Notes under the pieces: model-generated
The model's input: only the letters and a program-made list of their open reading frames with translations
Databases searched by the model: none
Told to the model about the DNA's origin: nothing
Source of the DNA: RUG11237 sp964450185
GTDB taxonomy: Bacteria; Bacillota; Clostridia; Lachnospirales; Lachnospiraceae
Assembly: GCA_964450185.1 (NCBI GenBank)
Contig: CAYVCL010000102.1
Coordinates: 1-8,151, forward strand
Length of the DNA stretch: 8,151 nucleotides
Reading direction: 5' to 3'
Part shown: positions 1 through 5,550 of the stretch, in pieces
Position numbering within the stretch: position 1 is the stretch's first letter
How the letters are laid out: each line of letters starts with the position of its first letter
Translations under genes and position numbers: made by a program

Positions 1-44
1 ATATTTTTTCACATCTGTTCTATATAGTATGTTTTCTTATCTAA

Positions 45-1445
45 ATGACATTGGATGCTCATGAGTGGGTTGAGGAGTATGTAGCACCAACGTGTGCAAG
101 CGTAGGCGGTATCTGGGTACAGTGTAAAAACTGTCAGACCGAGTTTTGGAGGGATTTAGAAGAAGTATTACCTCACGAATATGAAATCACAGTACAACCA
201 CCTACCTGTAGAGAGCAAGGCTATACCCTACATCAGTGTAAAAATTGTGAGGATGAATATATAACAGATTATCAGGAAATGTTAGAGTGTGAATATGAAC
301 TAAAGGTAGTGAAAGAGCCGACTTGCGAGTATTCCGGGTATCGAAGCCTGGTATGTAAGCAGTGTGGACATATGAATCGTGATGTTTGGGAAGAACTGGC
401 ACCACTAGGTCATACGCCGAAAATAGAGCTGATAGAAAGCGATAAGAAGGGAATATGTGCGGTTTGCGAACAAGAGTTATTTACCGTTAAGTATGATAAC
501 AGTCATTTGTCAAATGTAAATAAAGAAATGATATATGCAAAAGAACATACCATACATGGAGTTCCCGGGGTGTATATGCAGATTGATTTCTGCAGCTATA
601 CCGCAGAATACTCAACAGAAGATGTCACCTTGAAGTTAGAAGATGGTACTTATGTAGAGAAAACCGTGAAAACCACAGATACAGAAACAGGAGAAGAAAT
701 CGAAGAAGTAATTTCCTATTATGAAAACGATGTGGTGAAGGTCATGGACAACAAGATTCAGGGAATCGAGATGGGTGAAACTAAGGTTGCAGTCTATTGG
801 GGCGACAAAAAACTAGATGAAATTCCGGTGTCCATAGACGGTTGTTCTCTTGCCGAAGCTGTGCGTAGGAAGCTTGCGGGCTCTACCGAAGATGTAACTA
901 AGGGTTACATAGAAAGATACGTTACCATGGTGGATAATACGGTTGCCATCTTTCAGGAAGTCACCACAGAGGACATGACAAAATTTGAAAAGGCAAAAGC
1001 ATTGTTTCAGTGGATGGAAGATAACATTACTTATGGTACGACAGGAACTCTGCTAAATGGACAAAAAGCATGGGAAACCATCAATAAAAAAGTTGCCGTA
1101 TGCGGAGGGTACGCAGAAACCACCATGTTCTTTATGGAAATTTTAGAAATTCCATGCTATGAATTGGTGCATATTCCACCAGACGGAGGTGGTCATGCGT
1201 GGAACATGATTCAGATAGACACCGGAAACGGAAAAGGTGTCAACTGGTATTATGTGGATACCACATGGGGTGATTATGATTTTAGTACCACCGTAGATGA
1301 AATGAATGCCCAAAATGCTCAGCCGGGACTGTGGGGCTTGCATAGAGCAACGGACGGATACAAATATGGAAATGGGTATTATCTGAGTGTCACACATGAT
1401 TTAGAACCGATTGACAGCAGTTATATTTCGCCGTTGTATGAGTAG
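45..1445 (+). CDS. Transglutaminase-like protein with N-terminal Cys/His zinc-ribbon-like repeats, probably 5'-truncated
   Basis: The 466-residue reading frame has two parts. Residues 6-141 hold three repeats of 38-39 residues, each with an aromatic/His start (HEW, HEY, CEY), a PTC motif (C17, C55, C94) and a CxxC pair (C27/C30, C65/C68, C104/C107), plus a partial fourth (H123, C138/C141). Residues about 146-265 are beta-rich and end like a bacterial Ig-like (Big_2) domain. Residues about 315-415 match the transglutaminase-like core, with catalytic Cys353 (VAVCGGYAE), His384 (GGHAWN) and Asp405 (YYVDTTWGD) all present. Such proteins are normally exported and act at the cell surface as proteases or cross-linkers; the substrate is unknown. 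The apparent ATG directly follows an in-frame stop at 42-44, has no Shine-Dalgarno, and gives no signal peptide, so the real N-terminus is probably missing through frameshift, deletion or an assembly break. Function of the repeats as zinc binders is inferred from Cys spacing. Confidence 0.72.
   Translation: MTLDAHEWVEEYVAPTCASVGGIWVQCKNCQTEFWRDLEEVLPHEYEITVQPPTCREQGYTLHQCKNCEDEYITDYQEMLECEYELKVVKEPTCEYSGYRSLVCKQCGHMNRDVWEELAPLGHTPKIELIESDKKGICAVCEQELFTVKYDNSHLSNVNKEMIYAKEHTIHGVPGVYMQIDFCSYTAEYSTEDVTLKLEDGTYVEKTVKTTDTETGEEIEEVISYYENDVVKVMDNKIQGIEMGETKVAVYWGDKKLDEIPVSIDGCSLAEAVRRKLAGSTEDVTKGYIERYVTMVDNTVAIFQEVTTEDMTKFEKAKALFQWMEDNITYGTTGTLLNGQKAWETINKKVAVCGGYAETTMFFMEILEIPCYELVHIPPDGGGHAWNMIQIDTGNGKGVNWYYVDTTWGDYDFSTTVDEMNAQNAQPGLWGLHRATDGYKYGNGYYLSVTHDLEPIDSSYISPLYE
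60..467 (+). repeat. Coding repeats: three and a half Cys/His zinc-ribbon-like units
   Basis: At protein level, units start at H6, H44, C82 and H123 of the first gene. Corresponding Cys residues repeat at intervals of 38 then 39 residues (C17-C55-C94; C27-C65-C104). The third unit has Cys in place of the leading His, and the last keeps only the His and the CxxC. DNA identity between units is low, so this is an old protein-domain duplication rather than a recent tandem DNA repeat. Confidence 0.7.
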
Positions 1446-1490
1446 CGTGAAAGTGTTTCACAGTAAAGTGGAAGATACAAAATAATTTGA

Positions 1491-1540
1491 AATAGAATGG
1501 CCGGAGTCGCAACGCATCATGACTCCGGCTATTCTATTTT
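1491..1540 (+). terminator. Intrinsic terminator after the transglutaminase gene
   Basis: An 18-bp stem (1491-1508 with 1521-1538) contains a single G-T wobble and closes a 12-base loop. The GC-rich core GCCGGAGTC/GACTCCGGC is followed by a short T-rich end. It starts 45 bases after the stop codon and separates this gene from the TetR gene. The T-tract is short, so efficiency is uncertain. Confidence 0.8.
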
Positions 1541-1573
1541 CTGGGCTTGAATCTTAGTAAATTCAATAAATTT

Positions 1574-1605
1574 TTTCCCTTTTTATACCATATCTGTGTT
1601 ATAAT
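1574..1605 (+). promoter_or_regulatory. Extended -10 promoter of the TetR-family gene
   Basis: A perfect TATAAT at 1600-1605 is preceded by TG at the extended -10 position (TGTTATAAT). The -35 region is poor (T-rich, around 1574-1580), which is common for extended -10 promoters. Transcription would start near 1612, giving a leader of about 30 bases before the GGAGG ribosome binding site at 1632-1636. Confidence 0.6.
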
Positions 1606-1643
1606 TAGCTGAATGTCTACAAATTTTAGCTGGAGGTAACAAA

Positions 1644-2174
1644 ATGGCGGATTCTAATCTGACGAAACAAGCGCTTGCCATTGCATTGAAAGAACTGTTG
1701 GAAGAAAAATCATTTGAAAAAATAAGTGTTAATAACATCTGTGAACGATGTAATATGAACCGTAAAAGTTTTTACTATCACTTTAAAGATAAATATGATT
1801 TGGTAAACTGGATTTTTGATACTGAGTTCAGGGTGGAAGAGGTTCATCCTAACTTTTGGAAATTTTTAGGAAATTTGTGTAATTACCTATATGAAAATAA
1901 GGATTTTTATTTTAAGGCACTGCAGATAAAAGGACAAAACTCTTTTTCAGAGCATTTTAAAGCATATCTTTATCACACCATTTCGGGATATTTCAAATCA
2001 TCCTCAGAGGAAGAAGAAAGAATAGAATTTTACGTTTTCTTTTTGACAGACGCCTGTGTTGCATCTATTGAAAGGTGGATATTGGCGAAAGACGGAATTA
2101 TGCCAAGGGATTTTTTAGAGTTGATGCAGTCATGCATATCTAACCTTGGGCAGAAAGTATCCTGGGATATTTAA
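1644..2174 (+). CDS. TetR/AcrR-family transcriptional regulator (DhaS-like subgroup)
   Basis: This is a 176-residue DNA-binding regulator acting in the cytoplasm. Residues about 8-55 form the TetR helix-turn-helix: ALKELLEEKSFEKISV, then an NICERCNMNR turn, then the hallmark recognition segment KSFYYHFKDKYDLVNW (residues 41-56). The long, aromatic-rich C-terminal part (about 70-170) is the ligand/dimer domain and resembles the TetR-like C-terminal domain of DhaS-type regulators. Its effector cannot be read from sequence. The start at 1644 has GGAGG seven bases upstream. The length is normal. It lies 180 bases upstream of and codirectional with the calcium ATPase, which has its own promoter. 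Autoregulation or control of the ATPase is possible but not shown. Confidence 0.88.
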   Translation: MADSNLTKQALAIALKELLEEKSFEKISVNNICERCNMNRKSFYYHFKDKYDLVNWIFDTEFRVEEVHPNFWKFLGNLCNYLYENKDFYFKALQIKGQNSFSEHFKAYLYHTISGYFKSSSEEEERIEFYVFFLTDACVASIERWILAKDGIMPRDFLELMQSCISNLGQKVSWDI

Positions 2175-2189
2175 AAAAAGGACAAAAAC

Positions 2190-2220
2190 GAGAAAGTGTC
2201 CAAAAAAGTAACACTTTTTC
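2190..2220 (+). terminator. Hairpin after the TetR gene, possible weak terminator or operator
   Basis: A 10-bp stem (2190-2199 with 2211-2220, one G-T wobble) has an 11-base loop and begins 16 bases after the TetR stop. The 3' arm ends in CTTTTTC, so a T-run lies inside the stem rather than after it. It could be a weak terminator, or its inverted repeat could be a DNA-level binding site. Confidence 0.4.
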
Positions 2221-2291
2221 TAAAATGTCCCACTTTAGGATATTTGAAATGTAATGTCCGATGCATAAAAAAAATAAATTTTTTATAATCA

Positions 2292-2320
2292 TTGCATGAA
2301 ATAAATATTTCACATACTAT
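2292..2320 (+). promoter_or_regulatory. Promoter of the calcium ATPase gene
   Basis: TTGCAT (2292-2297) and TACTAT (2315-2320) are separated by exactly 17 bases. Transcription would begin near 2327, leaving a short leader before the AGGAG ribosome binding site at 2341-2345. Another TATAAT at 2284-2289 has no matching -35. Confidence 0.55.
2297..2312 (+). promoter_or_regulatory. Possible operator inside the ATPase promoter
   Basis: TGAAAT-AAAT-ATTTCA is a perfect 6-bp inverted repeat with a 4-base centre that fills most of the -35/-10 spacer. A protein bound here would block RNA polymerase. Because the region is very A/T rich, chance is a real alternative. The cognate regulator is unknown; the upstream TetR protein is one candidate. 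Confidence 0.35.
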
Positions 2321-2354
2321 TAAGAGAAACCAATAATTAAAGGAGTGTAAAAGA

Positions 2355-5051
2355 ATGAGTAAGAAATTTAATGGCTTAACAGACCGAGAGGTCGAAGAAA
2401 GCCGAAAGAAGTATGGTTCCAACCAGATTAAAGAAGCAGAACCGGAAACTTTCTGGCAGCAGTTTTTGGCAGGATTCGAAGATCCAATGATTCGAGTTTT
2501 GTGTGTAATTGCGGTTATCATGCTGATTATGTTCTTTTGTGGACAGAGTGAATGGTATGAACCGGTAGGAACCTTAATTGCAGTTTTATTAGTAAACTTT
2601 GTTTCAGCGAAAACAGGTGTTGCCAATGATAACGCCTATAAGAAACTGAAAGAATCTCAGAAAAAAGATACTGCAAAAGTTATCCGAAACGGTGTAGTAA
2701 CCGTAATCGAAGTGGATGACTTAGTAGTAGGTGATATTGTTGTAGTTCAGTCAGGAGATAAAATTTTGGCAGATGGTGTACTATTAGACGGAAAGATTTC
2801 TGTAGATAATAGTGCATTGAACGGAGAAGCAGAAGAATGTAAAAAGATTCCGGCAGATGAAAGCTTTACCATACCGGATGAAATTACAGGTGACACTTTC
2901 GTAGATGACCACAGCTTGTTCAGAGGTGCAACTGTCCTTGACGGCGAAGGCTATATGGTAATCCGTAAAGTCGGAGAAGCAACCATGATGGGTAAAATGG
3001 CAAAAGACATGGAAGACAAAGAGCCGGATTCCCCATTGAAAGTAAAATTAAACAAACTGGCAAACCAGATTTCCGTATTTGGTTATGTGGGAGCGATTGT
3101 AATTGCAGTTGCATATTTTATTCATTATATTATGTTAGCAGGTTCTTTCTCAGCATACTTCGCATTGGGCTGGGTAGAAGTTTTAAAAGGCGTTATGAGT
3201 GCCGTAGCCGTGGCAATTACCATTATCGTATGTGCTGTTCCGGAAGGACTTCCACTGGTTATTGCATTGGTACTTATGCAGAATACAGGTAAACTTTACA
3301 AAGTAAACGTATTAGTAAGAAAATCCATCGGTATTGAAACCGCTGGTTCTTTAAATATTTTATTTAGTGATAAAACAGGTACCATCACAAAAGGACAGTT
3401 AGAAGTAGTAGAATTCTTTGATGGTGCAGGAAAAACCATTGATATTAAAAATACTTCCAAATCCAGTGCTATGAAAGGCAATCTGGACTTATGTATCGGT
3501 AAAAACACCGGAGCGATGTTTGACAACAAACATAACGTAATCGGTGGAAACATGACTGACCAGGCATTATTAAAATTCTTGGGAGAAGATACTTACAAAG
3601 CATTAGCAGCCAACGAAGACTGCAATGTTACGGAATTACAGGAATTCAACAGTGCAAATAAATTCAGTCAGGCATATATTGGTTCCATGAGCAGAACCTT
3701 CTACAAAGGTGCTCCGGAACGAATTGTGACAAAAGCAAAGAAATACTTAGATGAAAATGGAAATGAAGTTCCATTGGATGAAGCAGTTTTAAATAAGAAA
3801 ATCGATGAACTTGCAAACAGAGCGATGCGTGTGCTTGCTTTCGGATATAGTAACAGCAAGATGACACACGATGAAATCAATGATGATGTAGTATTAGTTG
3901 GTTTAGTAGGTATTCGTGATGATGTAAGACCGGAAGCCAGAGAAGCTATCTTAGAAGTGCAGAAAGCCGGAATTCAGGTAGTAATGATTACCGGTGACAG
4001 AAAAGAAACAGCTGTAGCGATTGCGAAAGAAGCCGGATTATTCGGCGCACCGGATGACATCGCAATTACTTCCGCAGAATTAAATGCTATGACAGATGAA
4101 GAAGTGAAAGCAATCATCAAGAACATCCGTGTTATTTCCAGAGCTCTTCCAACAGATAAGAGCCGTATGGTAAAAATCTGTCAGGAACTTAACTTAGTAG
4201 TTGGTATGACCGGCGACGGTGTAAACGACAGCCCTGCCTTAAAGAGAGCAGACGTAGGTTTTGCAATGGGTAGCGGTACTGAGGTAGCAAAAGAAGCCGG
4301 TAAACTGGTTATCTTAGATGATAACTTTAATTCTATCAAGAACGCTATCTGGTACGGTAGAACATTGTATACTAATATTTTGAAATTCTGTAAGATGCAG
4401 CTTGTAATCAATGTTGCCGCCGTAGTGGTATCTGCGATTTGTCCGTTTATCGGTATCGAGTCACCGCTGAAAGTAACTCATCTGTTATGGATTAACCTTT
4501 GTATGGATAGTTTGGCATCCATTATGTTTGCCGGCGAACCTGCACTGGAAAAATATATGCGTCAGAAGCCTAGAAGACGTGATGAAAGCATTATCAGTAA
4601 GCCAATGGCATTGCAGATTGGTGTTATGGGTGGCTGGTTAACATTGCTCAGTATTTTATGGTTTAAGCTTCCGGTTTTAGGTGGAGTAACACCGGCTGAG
4701 TTTGCACCAAATTCTTTCTTTGCTTCCTTCTTTAATACAGAAGGTCAGTTTTACACAGGATATTTCTGTATGTTCGTATTTGCCTTTATGGTAAATGCAT
4801 TTAACGTAAGAAGTGACAGCATTAACGTATTTGAACACATCAAAGAAAACCCTACATTTATCAAAATGTGGTTCTTAATTATGGCAGTACAGGTAGCATT
4901 GGTATCTATCGGTGGTATCGTTGGAGATATCTTCAGCTGTGAAAGATTTGGTTTAATGGGATGGGGAATTGTTATTTTAATGGCACTTACCATGTATCCG
5001 GTTGACGTAATCAGAAAGTTGATTGTAAAGTTAGTTTCCAAAAATAAATAA
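2355..5051 (+). CDS. Calcium-transporting P-type ATPase, PMCA (P2B) type
   Basis: This 898-residue membrane pump would export Ca2+ from the cytoplasm using ATP. All key P-type motifs are present: actuator loop NGEA (156-159), PEGLP in M4 (296-300), phosphorylated Asp339 in SDKTGT (338-343), KGAPE in the nucleotide domain (451-455), TGD (546-548) and GDGVND (620-625). Calcium-site residues are Glu297 in M4, and Asn714 and Asp718 in M6 (LWINLCMDSL). M5 has Ala689 where SERCA has its site-I Glu, as in PMCA pumps, so one Ca2+ per cycle is expected. Hydrophobic segments fit the usual ten: about 44-62, 69-85, 240-260, 275-308, then six after residue 675. The length is typical and the gene looks intact. 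The start has AGGAG nine bases upstream. One oddity is Asn156 in place of the Thr of canonical TGES. Substrate is inferred from motifs. Confidence 0.93.
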   Translation: MSKKFNGLTDREVEESRKKYGSNQIKEAEPETFWQQFLAGFEDPMIRVLCVIAVIMLIMFFCGQSEWYEPVGTLIAVLLVNFVSAKTGVANDNAYKKLKESQKKDTAKVIRNGVVTVIEVDDLVVGDIVVVQSGDKILADGVLLDGKISVDNSALNGEAEECKKIPADESFTIPDEITGDTFVDDHSLFRGATVLDGEGYMVIRKVGEATMMGKMAKDMEDKEPDSPLKVKLNKLANQISVFGYVGAIVIAVAYFIHYIMLAGSFSAYFALGWVEVLKGVMSAVAVAITIIVCAVPEGLPLVIALVLMQNTGKLYKVNVLVRKSIGIETAGSLNILFSDKTGTITKGQLEVVEFFDGAGKTIDIKNTSKSSAMKGNLDLCIGKNTGAMFDNKHNVIGGNMTDQALLKFLGEDTYKALAANEDCNVTELQEFNSANKFSQAYIGSMSRTFYKGAPERIVTKAKKYLDENGNEVPLDEAVLNKKIDELANRAMRVLAFGYSNSKMTHDEINDDVVLVGLVGIRDDVRPEAREAILEVQKAGIQVVMITGDRKETAVAIAKEAGLFGAPDDIAITSAELNAMTDEEVKAIIKNIRVISRALPTDKSRMVKICQELNLVVGMTGDGVNDSPALKRADVGFAMGSGTEVAKEAGKLVILDDNFNSIKNAIWYGRTLYTNILKFCKMQLVINVAAVVVSAICPFIGIESPLKVTHLLWINLCMDSLASIMFAGEPALEKYMRQKPRRRDESIISKPMALQIGVMGGWLTLLSILWFKLPVLGGVTPAEFAPNSFFASFFNTEGQFYTGYFCMFVFAFMVNAFNVRSDSINVFEHIKENPTFIKMWFLIMAVQVALVSIGGIVGDIFSCERFGLMGWGIVILMALTMYPVDVIRKLIVKLVSKNK

Positions 5052-5055
5052 AATG

Positions 5056-5094
5056 AACGGGTAGCCGCTAATGTGGTTGCCCGTTTTAATTTTT
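5056..5094 (+). terminator. Intrinsic terminator of the ATPase gene
   Basis: A 13-bp stem (5056-5068 with 5073-5085, three G-T wobbles) with a 4-base TAAT loop is followed by a T-rich tract (TTTTAATTTTT). It begins five bases after the stop codon, is a canonical intrinsic terminator, and isolates the ATPase from the following zinc genes. Confidence 0.9.
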
Positions 5095-5097
5095 CTC

Positions 5098-5124
5098 TTG
5101 ACATTTCCGGCAATTACATATAAT
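5098..5124 (+). promoter_or_regulatory. Strong promoter of the zinc-related gene cluster
   Basis: A perfect TTGACA (5098-5103) pairs with TATAAT (5119-5124) at a 15-base spacing, or with the overlapping TAATAT (5121-5126) at 17. Transcription would start near 5131, directly at the palindrome that follows. The -35 lies immediately after the T-tract of the upstream terminator. Confidence 0.75.
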
Positions 5125-5131
5125 ATCAAAA

Positions 5132-5146
5132 TGCAAATGATTTGCA
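5132..5146 (+). promoter_or_regulatory. Zur/Fur-type operator (7-1-7 palindrome)
   Basis: TGCAAAT-G-ATTTGCA is a perfect 7-bp inverted repeat around one central base, the architecture of Fur-family boxes (Fur, Zur, PerR). Its AAT-n-ATT core matches the known Bacillus Zur box pattern. It starts eight bases after the -10, over the predicted transcription start, which is a classic repressor position. Because the downstream genes encode a zinc-binding lipoprotein and a Cys/His membrane protein, Zur is the best candidate repressor. No regulator gene lies in the window. Confidence 0.7.
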
Positions 5147-5174
5147 AATTGAAAAATGAATGGTGGTGTGTAAA

Positions 5175-5471
5175 ATGCAAAAAATCAATAAGATAATATC
5201 AGTGACAATGCTTATTTTGTTGCTTTTAGGAATCTTTTTTTCATATGATTATATTATTTCACACAAAGACCATGATTGTTTGGGAAAATCTTGTTCTGTC
5301 TGCATGCAGATAGAAGAGGCAGTTCGATTTGTTTCAACTCTTAAACATACTACAATTCTGTCATTTGCCATGACAATTCTGTGCATATTCGCAGGTAGAA
5401 ATGCGTCTTTTATCAAATGTATTCTATTGAAAAATACCCTGGTTGCTTTAAAGGTAGAATTATTAAATTAA
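5175..5471 (+). CDS. Small membrane protein with HxxHxC and CxxC motifs, function unknown
   Basis: This 98-residue protein has a hydrophobic segment at about 7-28, a short Cys/His-rich stretch (H30, H33, C35, C40, C43; HDCLGKSCSVC), a second hydrophobic segment at about 59-74, and a conserved-looking tail (LVALKVELLN). The Cys/His stretch sits between the two helices, probably on the outer face, and could bind zinc. I recall similar small proteins beside metal-uptake genes in Clostridia, but know of no established function. I chose ATG 5175 because GGTGGTG lies about seven bases upstream; an in-frame ATG at 5160 lacks a ribosome binding site. It is the first gene behind the Zur-like operator and lies 79 bases before the zinc-binding lipoprotein, so the two are probably cotranscribed. 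A metal chaperone or sensor role is only inference. Confidence 0.75.
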   Translation: MQKINKIISVTMLILLLLGIFFSYDYIISHKDHDCLGKSCSVCMQIEEAVRFVSTLKHTTILSFAMTILCIFAGRNASFIKCILLKNTLVALKVELLN

Positions 5472-5491
5472 CTCGATAATCTGAAGTTTGT

Positions 5492-5509
5492 TTCCAACGA
5501 ATGTTGGAA
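5492..5509 (+). other. Intercistronic hairpin before the zinc-binding lipoprotein gene
   Basis: TTCCAAC-GAAT-GTTGGAA is a perfect 7-bp stem with a 4-base loop, in the 79-base gap between the small membrane protein and the lipoprotein. It is followed by TGTTTTATG, not a clean T-run. It may be a partial terminator or an RNA processing/stability element that sets relative expression. Confidence 0.45.
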
Positions 5510-5550
5510 TGTTTTATGTATACTTGTTTAGATTATGGAGGTTAATTTTA

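Noticed and set aside
1446..1643. Small gene between the transglutaminase gene and the TetR gene
   Set aside because: The 198-base gap is filled by a terminator and an extended -10 promoter; no reading frame with a ribosome binding site is visible.
2175..2354. Possible riboswitch or CRISPR-like repeats before the calcium ATPase
   Set aside because: Only a simple hairpin and short 5-base motifs are visible; there is no conserved aptamer pattern, and the 29-base spaced motifs do not share a repeat sequence. The predicted promoter also leaves a leader of only about 28 bases.
2171..2626. Minus-strand reading frame of 151 codons opposite the start of the calcium ATPase
   Set aside because: It overlaps a clear P-type ATPase and the intergenic promoter, has no ribosome binding site or family motif, and looks like a shadow. 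The same applies to the other minus-strand frames in the window.
5160..5174. Upstream ATG for the small membrane protein
   Set aside because: No ribosome binding site precedes it, and the bases between it and ATG 5175 (GGTGGTG) are themselves the likely ribosome binding site.
5488..5550. Upstream TTG start for the zinc-binding lipoprotein
   Set aside because: It would add 21 residues ahead of the signal peptide, runs through the intercistronic hairpin and has no ribosome binding site; GTG 5551 has GGAGG and gives a proper lipoprotein signal.
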